In this document: positions 8,648 to 18,521 of the stretch, piece after piece
Layout of the letters: each line of letters starts with the position of its first letter
Numbering within the stretch: position 1 is the stretch's first letter
From: UBA935 sp031555615
Lineage (GTDB): Bacteria > Bacillota > Clostridia > Lachnospirales > Lachnospiraceae
Direction of reading: 5' to 3'
Assembly: GCA_031555615.1 (NCBI GenBank)
Contig: JAVBUF010000071.1
Coordinates: 14,050-78,049, forward strand
Length of the DNA: 64,000 nucleotides
The notes under the pieces: generated by a model
Seen by the model: only the letters and a program-made list of their open reading frames with translations
Told to the model about the DNA's origin: nothing
The model's database searches: none
Made by a program: the position numbers and the translations under genes

Positions 8648-8849
8648 TTTCCTGTTCCTCCTCGTAAATAAAGATTTCCTCAATACTTAGATCAAAATAA
8701 CGGGCTATTTTGAAAGCCAGGATAATTGAGGGATTGTACCGCCCATTTTCCAATGAGCCGATAGTCTGTCTGGACACTTCTAATGCGGCAGCAAGTTCTT
8801 CCTGCTTAATTCCCCGCTGCTTTCGTATTTCTTCAAGTCGGTTTTTCAA
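8634..8849 (-). CDS. XRE/Cro-type helix-turn-helix regulator
   Basis: The 71-residue protein is almost entirely an HTH_3 domain: LEEIRKQRGIKQEELAAALEVS then RQTIGSLENGRYNPS and the FKIARYFDLSIEEIF helix. The start is TTG at 8849 with AAGGAG eight bases upstream. It probably represses its own operon through the repeated site overlapping its promoter. Proteins of this size class act as stand-alone repressors paired with a small membrane protein. Confidence 0.92.
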   Translation of the reverse strand: MKNRLEEIRKQRGIKQEELAAALEVSRQTIGSLENGRYNPSIILAFKIARYFDLSIEEIFIYEEEQENETV

Positions 8850-8871
8850 ATCATCACTCCTTTATGTCAAA

Positions 8872-8936
8872 ATGGAAAGCTCGCTTTCCATCAAAGAATA
8901 ACATGAATTCTTTATGATGTCAAGCAAACTTTCCAT
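8872..8936 (-). promoter_or_regulatory. XRE operon promoter with duplicated operator
   Basis: TTGACA (8923-8918), 17 bp, TATTCT (8900-8895) on the minus strand. A perfect palindrome ATGGAAAGC-TC-GCTTTCCAT spans 8872-8891 just after the -10. A related direct copy, sharing CTTTCCAT and AAGC with a three-base difference between, lies at 8922-8936 over the -35 region. Confidence 0.78.
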
Positions 8937-8953
8937 AACTAAAGAAAATTCAA

Positions 8954-10074
8954 TTATTTCTGGATTTCCGGCTCCATCCCTGTCTTTTCTAAAAAATCTT
9001 TTTTGGCACAAATACCAACACCACATTTCATTTCCACACTGACATTTCCGATTCGGACATTCCGGTTTTCACCCTCTCCTCTGGCCAGCTCCAACAGCCG
9101 GGCCCCCGGTGACTCCTCATCCTGATAACCGGTCAAAGCAATAAAGTTATTCTCATTTCCACATAATGCCGCGGCATAAAATGCACTGGGTCCGCCTGTC
9201 AGCATACCGGAACTGGCAATGATACAGGCCCCTTCATTCTTCTCTGCAATTTCTTTCCGGGCCGCCATATTTCTTGATACCGCCGTTACGGAATCATTAT
9301 AAAAAATATCCATATTTTTATAAATCTTCTTGGCATACCGTTCTTTCAAGTAATTGGGCGCCTTGTAAAAGGCCCGGCAAATATCATTTACCATCCCATC
9401 CACATATATGGGAAATGGGGCGACGATCTTTTTGGCAAAAGCATTATTCAGGAAAAGCAGAATCTCCTGGGCACGCCCCAGGGCAAAAGCCGGAATCAGG
9501 ATCTTATGGCCGGCTTCCACCACCTCCGTGATTTTTTTCAGCAATTCCGCTAATTCCAGTTCTCTGCTGCTATGCAGCCGATTTCCATAGGTTGACTCCA
9601 ACACCGCCACATCCGGCCGGAGCTTTCCCACCGCTGCGCCTCCTACTCCCAGTTGAGGTGTCATGGAGAAATCGCCGCTGTAAAAGAAACTGCCCTCCCG
9701 GGTAATCAGATAAAAACAAACCGCTCCCGGAATGTGCCCCGCCGAATACATTCTAATCTGAAAGTCATCCAGAAATGGATAAATATCATAATTAGGCGAG
9801 TAGCACAAGGTTCTGTTCAGCATATTTTCAACATGAATTTCCGAGTACATCGGAATTTAAATGCACTGCTGATAATCGGCAGAGCTCCGATGTGATCCAT
9901 ATGGGCATGAGATACCAAAATCAAATCCAGTCCGCCGGATTGCCTGACTGTTTCCAGATTGGGCAGCGCATCACCAGTCATCCGAATCCCGCAATCCAGC
10001 AGGATACGTTTCCCGGCGATTGTCAGTAATATGCAGCTTGCTCCTACTTCTGAGGATCCTCCCGGGATACTCAT
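8954..10074 (-). pseudogene. Beta-CASP metallo-beta-lactamase fold hydrolase, disrupted
   Basis: Two reading frames together resemble one MBL-fold/beta-CASP protein. The first (10074 to about 9817) carries GGSSEVGASC and the metal motif HAHMDHIGALPIIS. The second (about 9850 to 8954) carries HVENMLNRT, SAGHIPGA, YSGDFS, ESTYGNRLH, the beta-CASP segment PAFALGRAQE and SSGMLTGGPS. At the junction the frame changes and the residues expected between the HxHxDH strand and the HVENML region, roughly 25, are missing. The C-terminus also stops early and lacks the usual final histidine motif. A deletion with frameshift is the simplest reading; a sequencing error would not explain the missing residues. 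Confidence 0.72.
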
Positions 10075-10108
10075 TAAATGCTAACTCTTCATTTTGTAAT
10101 AATTAGTT

Positions 10109-13100
10109 CTAGCGAGGTGTCGTATCGTATGGCCTGCTTTTATAAAAAGCACAAATCAGTTCCGACACCAGGAAAAGTGCAAATACTACCGTTACTTCAT
10201 CGACCATAACAAAAGATTGTGATAAACGCTGGGTAAGGACAAAAATAGTCAATTGGAGCACCAAAAGGAGCATGGCTGCCAGTCCTCTATTTCTGGTTCG
10301 TTTTCGCCAGATATAGAAGAATGTTGTTATTGAAAGAAGCACGATTAAGATGTTGGCAATTGCCATGCTGGCCGGGTTCTGCTGCTGATCCTCCGGTGCT
10401 GTTATGGTGGTGCTGTTTTCACCATCTTCCGGACTCGGATCTGGGATTGCCGATTCTGTATCATCTGCTTCCTGATCCTGGGTTTGTTGCATTTGCTCAT
10501 CCTGAAGCCGCCCGGCGTTGTTACCTTCGGCGGCTGACCGGATAGCTTCCGGGGTCTGTGTATCGGTTTGCAAGGACATATCTTTGTGTTCCGCGTATAA
10601 CGCCTGAGGCTGATTCCTGCTCTGGTTCTGTTCCTGCCCTTGATTTTGTTCCTGCCCTTGATTTTGCTCCTGTTCTTGATTTTGCTCCTGTCCCGAATCC
10701 GGATTGTTATAAGTGAAGGAGGCCGTTATGCTGGCGCTTGACCTGACACCATTGTCAGTTCTGGAAGCGGTCTTTTGGCCGTCGCTCCAACCAGTAAATA
10801 TATAGTCTGTATCAGGGACAGCGGTGACCTGAGCAGCATCTCCGGCTTTTTGAATCCGCTGGGTGGTGCTGCCCTGGATACTTCCGCCGGTTCCGGCTGT
10901 ATAGTCCAGGGTGACCCATTCTGTAACAGCCACTGCATAAGTAGAGAACAGATCACTTTCTATCATGATGCCGTGTCCGTCCGGAGTCATTTGGTGGGGC
11001 AGCTCTTCGCTTACGCCGTTATGGTTACGGAAAACGCGGAAGGTACAATCACTTCCCCACATCCGGGCAGGGATTCCGATTACGATCGGGATCCGGCTTT
11101 GAGTCGAATTAACAGGGATATTTTCTTCCCGGATGACCGCCTCGTTCTGTATTACTTTAATATATTTGCTAATACTGATATCAAACAGCAAAAGCGTCGT
11201 ACCGGTATCACTTGCTGTAAAAGCGGTGATATCATCGATGGCATTACTGTCATCTGCCGGACCAACAAGCATATCGATCTGAACATAAACACTTTGGTTG
11301 TTTTGTCCGTCGGCCTCTGTTTCAGTACGCAGATCGACCGTATTCAGCAGATGATTTTCATCGATTCCGAAGCTCATGCCCTGCTGTCTTACTTCATCGG
11401 CAACAGAAACCTGCGCACGGAAGCTGGAGTTATAGACCTTGAAATAATAATTATTCAGCCCGTCAACACCAATCCTGATCAAAAGCTCCGATAAGGGGAT
11501 GTTGGTCGGAATCGTCACCGTGATATAACCCTGTGCATCCCATGTAGCGCTTACTCCCGGCGTAACAGCATCAGCAGTGATATTGTCAGGTGTAAAATTA
11601 AATTCCGGAGTCAGCTTGAATTGCATTTGGGTTCCATCATCCGAATAAAAGAAATCGGTAACTGCTATTTCAAAAGTCTTAGCATCCTCGGCATTGGGAA
11701 TCGCCGGAAAGGAGGAACCGCTTCCTGCGACGGTAATACCCAGTATCTTAACATCATTGTCATTTTGCAAAGCCGCGGCATCGGCCTGAGTGATGGTTGA
11801 AAAAGCCCATTCATTATTCCCTCCGAAAGCATCCAGCGGATTACCGGCCAGATCGGTCACAAAACCCTGACCGACTTCTACATAATAGCTCTTGTCATAT
11901 GCAAGGGTATTGGACAGCTGTACCGAAATGATACTTTGAGCGCCGATATTACTTACTTTTACCCGATTGTTGTCGGCACTGATATAAGCGGCCAGACTAC
12001 CCCCTTCTTCATAAATTTTGAGAAATACATTGCTGCCCTTTTTGACTGCTTCATTGATGGTAAAGATAAGCTCGGTATTGGGCAGCACATTGATGGCTTC
12101 ATGGCTGGGACTGTCAATCGAAACCAGCTGCGGTGCCGTCATGTCGATCTGACTGATGGTAATAGCAGCCGTTGTCTTATTACCGGCCAGATCCTCCGCT
12201 TCGATGGTAAAGACACCATTCTCCGCTGTGGAAAAGCCCACCTCAAAACCATTCGTAATTAAGCGACAGCTCAGGTCGGTAATCACTGTTTCATCGGCAG
12301 TGCCCCTATTTTTGGTAATAGTAATGGTATCTCCACGGACACCGCTGATCAGATCAGTTATGGTAACTACCGGATTTACCGGATTGTTCCGCGGTTTGGT
12401 GGGATTATAAAAGGTCTCCGTGATCTGGGGGGCTTCCATATCCACTTGATAGTGTTCCACATAGGCAGTGGTAGTATTTCCGGCTTCATCTTCTGTCCAA
12501 AGCTCCAGCACAAACTTTCCACTGCTGTCAATTGTCAGTGTATTGCCGGTCAATTCATAAGTGACAGGATTGTCAGTGCCTTCCGGATACAACTTGTAAT
12601 AGGTGCGGATCTGTGCCTGCCCGGTCTCCGCTGTACGCTTATCCACCGTGAGGGTAAGGGTATCCTGATACCAATCCGCCTCATTAGCAGTCTCAGAAAC
12701 AGTAACGTCAGCACTGCTATAGGCATCCTTTACGGTCTTTTGTACCTTAACCGCATATCCCTGCTGTGTTTCATCGGCTAACCCGGCACCGGAAATAATA
12801 CGGAAGAAGTAAATTGCATTTTGATCTTGGTTGATTATTAATGTCCGGTTGACTCCATTCCATATCCCATATCCGGACAGCTTACCTTCCGTCAGCCTAG
12901 TCCATGATCCATCACCGGCTTTTTTGACATAGTAATTCACACCGGATATATTAATTGCTCCGTTACTTAAGGTAAAAACAACATCCTGCCTGGTAAAGCT
13001 GCCGGTATTCACATCGGTGACAGTAATATCCGGACTCTGTTTATCCAGTTTTACTGTTACGGCATCACTGTCGGCAGCATTTCCGGTGTTGTCGTACACT

Positions 13101-16100
13101 TTGACCATGATACAGTCCGCATAGTTGCCATTCCGGTCGATGGTAACGGTATTACTGCCGGAAGTATTCCATGGAACAGGGCTGCTGAAGGTATTGCCGC
13201 CATCCAGGGAATGGCAGTATTCTTTGATGCCGCTCTCGTCATCGGCTGCATGTACAGTGAGAATCACGTTCTGGGTCTGCCAGCCATTTTCGGCATCCAT
13301 TCCGGTCAGGAACACGCCGGTGGGCGGCATACCGTCGACTTTATCGACAGTGACGGTCTCGGTTTTGGTATTGCCGGCCAGATCAGTTGCGGTAATGATA
13401 TAGCTCCCCGCCGTCATGGCTGTCAGGCTGTAATATCCGCTTTCTTCGTTCAGCGCTGTTGTAACTGCCTGCCCATTGCAGGTCACGGTCACCGCTGCAA
13501 GGCCGCTTTCGGCATCACCGGCCTGGAACCGGATGTCCTGGGAAGTACGCCAGGTGCTGTTATCCGGCACGGTCACATTGGTAATGGTGGGCTGTACCGT
13601 ATCAACCTGAATGCCTGTGAGGGTGACTGTTGCAGAAGTCACACTATACTCACTTTCTTTTGTATATGCTGCAAAGGAATAGGTGCCGCTCTGGTTAATC
13701 TCCGGCTTGTCAAAAGCGTTCAAGGTGGAATATGCCCCTCCGTTCCGGCAAAACAGCGTCGACACTGTGGTTCCGGACTGGGTCTGGGTCAGGGTAATCT
13801 GGGGCAGGGTCTTATACCAGCCGTTCTCTCCGTCCGGTACTGCCGGTAAGAGCGTAAAGGTCGGTTCGGTAACATTCCGCGGTGTCACTGTCAGGGTGAA
13901 GGTCTTCGTTGCCGGCTTAAGGCTGCTGTCATGACCCCAGGTTTCGGCCGCCTGCAATACGATTGTGCCGGGCCGGCTCACCTGCAGGATTGCTCTCCCA
14001 TAGGTGCTATAATTCGTTGTCGAACCAATCATTGCATCGGTTCCGCCGGCATCTAAAATCGACAGAGTTACATTTTTGGTATCGGTATGGGATGAATCGT
14101 TACAATATCCTCCCCGGCCAAAATAATAATCGTAAGTGAGACTCTTCACACCAGTGCCCTGTTGGGTGATTGCCGTACTGTTGGCGGCAAAATAAGGCTC
14201 CGCTGTAATATGACAGCCGGCCAGTTGGCAGGTTACCGTTACCGTTGAGATAATATTGGCATTTGCCCCTGCGGCTACCATTGCACTCAGCTGCGGAGCG
14301 GTAACGGTAATCGTGGCAGTGCCCTCTTTTTTCCAGGTTACCGTTCCGTCAGCGGCTACCTCTGCGACGCTGGGATCGGAGGATATAAAAGTCACGCTGC
14401 TTTCCCCGCTTTGCAATACCGGCGTGAGGGTCGGGACGATCTTTCTGGTACTGCCCCTTCCCAGCAGGGTAAAGGAGCTTACATTCAGACTCATGGTTCG
14501 GGGCGAAAGCAGACCCAGGCTGATATTGGTAAGTGAACCGGTTGAATCCGGTCCCACGGTAAAGGTGTATTCACCGCTTGTGTTAAAGTAAGGGTTGGTT
14601 GTCGGATAAAAATCGCTGCTTCCCTTGGATACCTTCAGGGTATAGGTTCCCGGCAAGAGTATTCCGGTACTGTATGCTCCGGTTGATGCCGTCGAAGTGA
14701 CCGTCCGGAGTGCTGTCCCGGCGGCACTGCTGCCTTTATAAAGAGCCACGGAATAGCTGCCGCCGTTGTCACCCGTATCCTTGATGCCGTTGCCGTTGTA
14801 ATCTTTAAAGATGGTGCCGCTGATTTCGGTTACTTTTGAACTTAATTCACTGGGTGTGACAGTGGCAGTGTTAACGGTATTATTCAAACTGTCCCGATAT
14901 TTCATCTGAATGACAAAATAAGCTTTATAAGCCGTTGTCAGGGAGGTCATCCGGTCATTGAAGCCTACTGTAAAGGGAATATCCACAGCAGTACTTTGAT
15001 TGGCCTCCAGGAGCTTCCCGCCGGCAGAAGTAATCTTGATATGGGTTACTGCACTGTAATCCGCCACACTGCTCTGATAACTGGTTCCATTATCGGTACT
15101 GTAGGCAATCACTGCCTCTTCCAAAAAGGTGCCTGTGGTGGTAATGGCCGCTGACAGGTAAACGTCCCACGTGGATTTATAGCTGGTACCGTTATAGGTA
15201 TATGTACGGTTTTCGCGCGGCAGCGGAACAATAATCTCCATATCCGATGCTGCTGTTCCCGAAGCAAAACCATTATAAATCTTCAGGCTGTAATTACCGC
15301 TTGATCCATATCGGTATTCTTTGGACGTGCTCTCTCCCGGCTGTACATCGCTTGACAGATAACCTTCCGCACTCAGCGCACTTACACTATTCAGACGAAT
15401 CGTCGGATAGCTGTACGGCCTGCTGAAGGTATCACTCTTATCTCCATCGTTGTTGATATCAATATCAAGGGTGGCTTCATTCCCTATATAGGTTTTGCTG
15501 AGGGGAAATACCGGATGGTTATTCTCGTAAAACATTCCCACCGGCAGATTTATATCACGTACTTGTGAGGTATCTACCGACGGGCCGACGTTAAAATAAA
15601 ATCTGCCGCTGTAGGAACTATAAGGTGAATTGCGTTCAACACCATCTGTATAGGCAACAGTATACAAGATATTGTCTCCCAAACTCCTTTGGGTCACAGT
15701 ATAAGCCGCACTGCTATATTCTGTCACACTGGGGGGAACATATTTAGAGAAAATATATTCCTTGGGCATGAGACAGTAAGAAACCTGATTTTTTAATAAA
15801 ACTGTTGAATAATCATCACTAAATAGCTCACTGAGATAAAATTCATCGCCTTTATTCAACACTGAGGCTGAAGCTGTGACTGAACAGCTCGTCTGATAAG
15901 TACTTTTCAAGTATAAGTTCAACGTACTCTTTGTTCTGGCACTGATACTGCCGTAGGCTGCACTCTCGGCTGACAGTATCTGGCCGGTCACCGACCTTGC
16001 CATTGATTCGTTCAGGTTATCCCAATTGGAATAGTAAACTGACATAAAACGGGCTGAGGACGTGCTGATCCTGAAAATATCATATGTTGCCCTGATATAA

Positions 16101-18286
16101 GTGATTGCGTCAGTTTTATCGGTCAGCACCAGCTCCGGATCATCGGTTGTCATGGTTTTATGATATAGAGTATCCCCTCCTTTTTTCGTCTTATAGCTGA
16201 TCACCGCCTGGGAAGGGGTCTTGCTGGTGGCGGCGCTGTTCAGCGCAAAAACCACCCTTTGCGCATATAACTGCTCCGGTATGACATATTCCATCATGAC
16301 ATCTGTCATGGGGGCTGGGGTATTATTCAAAAGCGTAAAATAGCTGTATATCTTTTGATCCAGCGGATAGACATGGTTACTATAATAGTATCCATAAGTA
16401 GGCACTGCGGTTTGACTGATTTTAAAATAGTCATCCAGATTAAAGGGAATCGGATCTGAAAATGTACAATTGGCAAAATTATAATAAACGGATGTTGTCA
16501 CGGCAAAATCATACACCACTTTGTCGATGCCGTCATACTGTATGGCAATCTGAGTACCAATCCCCGGGGTGCAGGTTTGGGCTGACGTGATTCCTGTATA
16601 TTTCAGATAAATATCTTCATTGATGCTAATATAATAAGTGGATGTACAAAAAGAATGGCTGCCCTTGATTTTATATTTTAATACCTTTCCGGTTTTATTA
16701 ACCGTCCCAGTACTGTTCCGGCAGTTATAATTCTCCAGATAGGTTACCTCGATATTACCGGAATTCAACTGATAAGTGGTATTATCGGTCATTGCCGCAA
16801 AGCTGCCGTCCTTTCCGAAGCCCACAGCCGCTTCTTCCGGCAGCGGAACGACCAGGCTCACTGAATCATAGTCATAATGATTGCTGTAAGAAGATACATA
16901 CAGCATCGGACTCAGAGCCACATAATAAGCAGCAGAACCATCCAGCGAAATTTTTTTCTCGGATGACGAGGGGGTCACCGCACCGGCCTGTACTGTCGAA
17001 TTATTGACTGTTATACCGGTTTGCTCTGATATCAGCAGCGTATTTTTGTCATAATAATCGGCGGTAATCTGATAGGTTTCCCCATCTTTCAGCTTATAGG
17101 TCGGAAGCAGGGTGATATTGAAACCTACCTGGGCGGTATTGGTCTTAAAGGGATAGGTAAGCACTGTACTGCCGTTTTCATTTGTTGTTTTAGTAACCGT
17201 TTTACCGGCGGCTATCTGGTTTGAAAGAGTGATATTATTGGCATCCGGATAATAGCTCACCGTGATTCCTTTTGGAATGGTCAGCTTCACGATTGGCTCT
17301 TCGATGGTTCCTGCCGTCAAAGAAACGGTGACATCATATGTATTGGCATCACTGATTTTAAAATTGGTTCCCGGGTTGTCCGTCTTAAAGCTTGGCTCCA
17401 GGGTAAGGGTTTCCATGGATGCTGATCTCGTCATCGCGAAAGCCATACCGCTGTCGAATCTAACGTAAATTAACGGTACCATGTCAGGATCCGCTTCGTC
17501 TGTCAATTGATATTGTGTTTCCTCCCATTGGGGACTGAAGGTAAAGGTGGTGGTCATATCCTCATGCAGGGGGTTGTAAACGGCTTTACCGTAACCGTCT
17601 TCGATACATTCCCATTGCACCGGCACGGTAACCTGTTCACCATTCTGAAGTTCTGCCTGGAGTGTCTCAGGAAAAGGAATCTGTGAAAGTTCCGTTGTAT
17701 AAGGAATAGACAATATATTTTCTGACAGCTCCGCAAAAGAAAATATAACCAGTGCTTCCTGGCTCGGATGACCCGAGGGGGTTGCCGCTGCTTCGGCAGA
17801 TGGCTGGCCGGAAGGCTCTGCTGTTCCGCTCTCTGATGGCTGGCTGGAAGGATCTGTTGTTCCTTCTGCTGATGGCTGGGCGGAGGGGGCTGCTGTTCCG
17901 CTCTCTGATGGCTGACCGGTGGAATCTGCTGTTCCGCCTGCTGATGGCTGACCGGTGGAATCAACTATTCCTTCCCCTTCCACCGGGGCGGCTTCTCCTG
18001 TCATAATTTCAGATATTCCACTCTCGGTTCCCCCTTGATCTGCGGCACCGATGCTCAAAATTCCAGTTGTGGTAAACAGAACTGCAAATATCATTATAAA
18101 TGCCATTATTCGTTGGCGGATCGGATGATATCTCCATTCATACAGGTATTTTCTGCCACCGTGATAAAGCGCCAGTGCCAATGCAATGACAGCAATAACC
18201 GGATATGTCAATCGGGGAATTTTTTTTGCAAATGCAATTAAACTGCTTAAAATTTTTTTTATCAATTTATTTGTATCTCCCTGCAT
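10109..18286 (-). CDS. Giant multidomain surface protein (2725 aa) with C-terminal membrane anchor
   Basis: It has two N-terminal hydrophobic segments (about 24-42 and 60-80), the second acting as a signal or anchor. A Ser/Thr/Pro/Gly tandem-repeat stretch (108-176) follows, then a large beta-rich region. Recognisable modules are an SdrD B-like domain (GTIFKDYNGNGIKDTGDNG, near 1155), a Big_2-like Ig domain (near 1265-1330), several Ig-like units of the TVDK/TVKLDK type, a Big_5-like unit (near 2045), an InlB-type repeat (near 2455-2530, GWSDGQ), a Gln/Glu/Asn-rich repeat, and three C-terminal hydrophobic helices instead of LPXTG. It is probably an adhesin or cell-surface filament. The start is uncertain: the ATG at 18286 has a poor ribosome site, while a TTG at 18265 follows AGGGAG. 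The MBL pseudogene follows. Confidence 0.88.
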   Translation of the reverse strand: MQGDTNKLIKKILSSLIAFAKKIPRLTYPVIAVIALALALYHGGRKYLYEWRYHPIRQRIMAFIMIFAVLFTTTGILSIGAADQGGTESGISEIMTGEAAPVEGEGIVDSTGQPSAGGTADSTGQPSESGTAAPSAQPSAEGTTDPSSQPSESGTAEPSGQPSAEAAATPSGHPSQEALVIFSFAELSENILSIPYTTELSQIPFPETLQAELQNGEQVTVPVQWECIEDGYGKAVYNPLHEDMTTTFTFSPQWEETQYQLTDEADPDMVPLIYVRFDSGMAFAMTRSASMETLTLEPSFKTDNPGTNFKISDANTYDVTVSLTAGTIEEPIVKLTIPKGITVSYYPDANNITLSNQIAAGKTVTKTTNENGSTVLTYPFKTNTAQVGFNITLLPTYKLKDGETYQITADYYDKNTLLISEQTGITVNNSTVQAGAVTPSSSEKKISLDGSAAYYVALSPMLYVSSYSNHYDYDSVSLVVPLPEEAAVGFGKDGSFAAMTDNTTYQLNSGNIEVTYLENYNCRNSTGTVNKTGKVLKYKIKGSHSFCTSTYYISINEDIYLKYTGITSAQTCTPGIGTQIAIQYDGIDKVVYDFAVTTSVYYNFANCTFSDPIPFNLDDYFKISQTAVPTYGYYYSNHVYPLDQKIYSYFTLLNNTPAPMTDVMMEYVIPEQLYAQRVVFALNSAATSKTPSQAVISYKTKKGGDTLYHKTMTTDDPELVLTDKTDAITYIRATYDIFRISTSSARFMSVYYSNWDNLNESMARSVTGQILSAESAAYGSISARTKSTLNLYLKSTYQTSCSVTASASVLNKGDEFYLSELFSDDYSTVLLKNQVSYCLMPKEYIFSKYVPPSVTEYSSAAYTVTQRSLGDNILYTVAYTDGVERNSPYSSYSGRFYFNVGPSVDTSQVRDINLPVGMFYENNHPVFPLSKTYIGNEATLDIDINNDGDKSDTFSRPYSYPTIRLNSVSALSAEGYLSSDVQPGESTSKEYRYGSSGNYSLKIYNGFASGTAASDMEIIVPLPRENRTYTYNGTSYKSTWDVYLSAAITTTGTFLEEAVIAYSTDNGTSYQSSVADYSAVTHIKITSAGGKLLEANQSTAVDIPFTVGFNDRMTSLTTAYKAYFVIQMKYRDSLNNTVNTATVTPSELSSKVTEISGTIFKDYNGNGIKDTGDNGGSYSVALYKGSSAAGTALRTVTSTASTGAYSTGILLPGTYTLKVSKGSSDFYPTTNPYFNTSGEYTFTVGPDSTGSLTNISLGLLSPRTMSLNVSSFTLLGRGSTRKIVPTLTPVLQSGESSVTFISSDPSVAEVAADGTVTWKKEGTATITVTAPQLSAMVAAGANANIISTVTVTCQLAGCHITAEPYFAANSTAITQQGTGVKSLTYDYYFGRGGYCNDSSHTDTKNVTLSILDAGGTDAMIGSTTNYSTYGRAILQVSRPGTIVLQAAETWGHDSSLKPATKTFTLTVTPRNVTEPTFTLLPAVPDGENGWYKTLPQITLTQTQSGTTVSTLFCRNGGAYSTLNAFDKPEINQSGTYSFAAYTKESEYSVTSATVTLTGIQVDTVQPTITNVTVPDNSTWRTSQDIRFQAGDAESGLAAVTVTCNGQAVTTALNEESGYYSLTAMTAGSYIITATDLAGNTKTETVTVDKVDGMPPTGVFLTGMDAENGWQTQNVILTVHAADDESGIKEYCHSLDGGNTFSSPVPWNTSGSNTVTIDRNGNYADCIMVKVYDNTGNAADSDAVTVKLDKQSPDITVTDVNTGSFTRQDVVFTLSNGAINISGVNYYVKKAGDGSWTRLTEGKLSGYGIWNGVNRTLIINQDQNAIYFFRIISGAGLADETQQGYAVKVQKTVKDAYSSADVTVSETANEADWYQDTLTLTVDKRTAETGQAQIRTYYKLYPEGTDNPVTYELTGNTLTIDSSGKFVLELWTEDEAGNTTTAYVEHYQVDMEAPQITETFYNPTKPRNNPVNPVVTITDLISGVRGDTITITKNRGTADETVITDLSCRLITNGFEVGFSTAENGVFTIEAEDLAGNKTTAAITISQIDMTAPQLVSIDSPSHEAINVLPNTELIFTINEAVKKGSNVFLKIYEEGGSLAAYISADNNRVKVSNIGAQSIISVQLSNTLAYDKSYYVEVGQGFVTDLAGNPLDAFGGNNEWAFSTITQADAAALQNDNDVKILGITVAGSGSSFPAIPNAEDAKTFEIAVTDFFYSDDGTQMQFKLTPEFNFTPDNITADAVTPGVSATWDAQGYITVTIPTNIPLSELLIRIGVDGLNNYYFKVYNSSFRAQVSVADEVRQQGMSFGIDENHLLNTVDLRTETEADGQNNQSVYVQIDMLVGPADDSNAIDDITAFTASDTGTTLLLFDISISKYIKVIQNEAVIREENIPVNSTQSRIPIVIGIPARMWGSDCTFRVFRNHNGVSEELPHQMTPDGHGIMIESDLFSTYAVAVTEWVTLDYTAGTGGSIQGSTTQRIQKAGDAAQVTAVPDTDYIFTGWSDGQKTASRTDNGVRSSASITASFTYNNPDSGQEQNQEQEQNQGQEQNQGQEQNQSRNQPQALYAEHKDMSLQTDTQTPEAIRSAAEGNNAGRLQDEQMQQTQDQEADDTESAIPDPSPEDGENSTTITAPEDQQQNPASMAIANILIVLLSITTFFYIWRKRTRNRGLAAMLLLVLQLTIFVLTQRLSQSFVMVDEVTVVFALFLVSELICAFYKSRPYDTTPR
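10629..10690. repeat. 18-bp tandem repeat encoding Gln/Glu/Asn-rich linker
   Basis: Three to four imperfect copies of a unit encoding GQEQNQ lie inside the giant surface gene, between the InlB-like module and the C-terminal anchor. They encode a hydrophilic spacer whose length could vary by slippage. Confidence 0.75.
17759..17965. repeat. Tandem repeats encoding Ser/Pro/Gly/Thr-rich stalk
   Basis: About six to seven imperfect copies of a unit of roughly 33-36 bp encode variations of GQPSxxGTAxPS in residues 108-176 of the giant protein. Adjacent copies are nearly identical at DNA level (around 17890-17960), so copy number may vary between strains. Confidence 0.8.
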
Positions 18287-18315
18287 TCAAAGTAATTACA
18301 GTTCTTCTATAAGCG

Positions 18316-18371
18316 AAAATGCCCCGCCTGAGGGGTAATCCACAGACAAAAGCATTTTATATTTCATTATA
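18316..18371 (-). promoter_or_regulatory. Promoter and structured leader of the giant surface gene
   Basis: On the minus strand a TATAAT (18371-18366) would start transcription near 18359; no convincing -35 is seen. The leader begins with an inverted repeat AAAATGC/GCATTTT (18358-18352 and 18322-18316) that encloses a second hairpin CCCC-TCAGGC-GGGG (18335-18322). I do not recognise a riboswitch class. Confidence 0.45.
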
Positions 18372-18447
18372 ATATATATTTATTAAAAATAGGGGGATTT
18401 TCAAAAATGTTACCGGCCGTTTACTTTCGGAGCAAAAAAAGAGCCGT

Positions 18448-18472
18448 TTTTTGTGATTTTTTGTGATATAAT
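18448..18472 (+). promoter_or_regulatory. Response-regulator promoter with tandem 10-bp repeats
   Basis: Two perfect adjacent copies of TTTTTGTGAT (18448-18457, 18458-18467) run into an extended -10, TGATATAAT (TATAAT at 18467-18472). OmpR-family regulators bind direct repeats with about 10-11 bp period, so this is a candidate autoregulatory site in the divergent region shared with the giant gene. Confidence 0.55.
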
Positions 18473-18521
18473 TTGGATATACTAAATATTAATTTATTCG
18501 TACAGACGGAGGGTATACTGA

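Noticed and set aside
9817..9850. Programmed frameshift in the beta-CASP gene
   Set aside because: No slippery heptamer with a following hairpin is seen, and about 25 expected residues are missing at the junction, so a deletion is more likely.
10321..17468. Numerous plus-strand open frames opposite the giant surface gene
   Set aside because: They lack ribosome sites and family motifs and follow the codon structure of the long minus-strand gene; the 2725-codon frame is the real one.
17759..17965. Regularly spaced near-identical repeats that could be mistaken for a CRISPR array
   Set aside because: The repeats are contiguous without unique spacers and encode an in-frame Ser/Pro/Gly/Thr-rich stalk of the giant surface protein.
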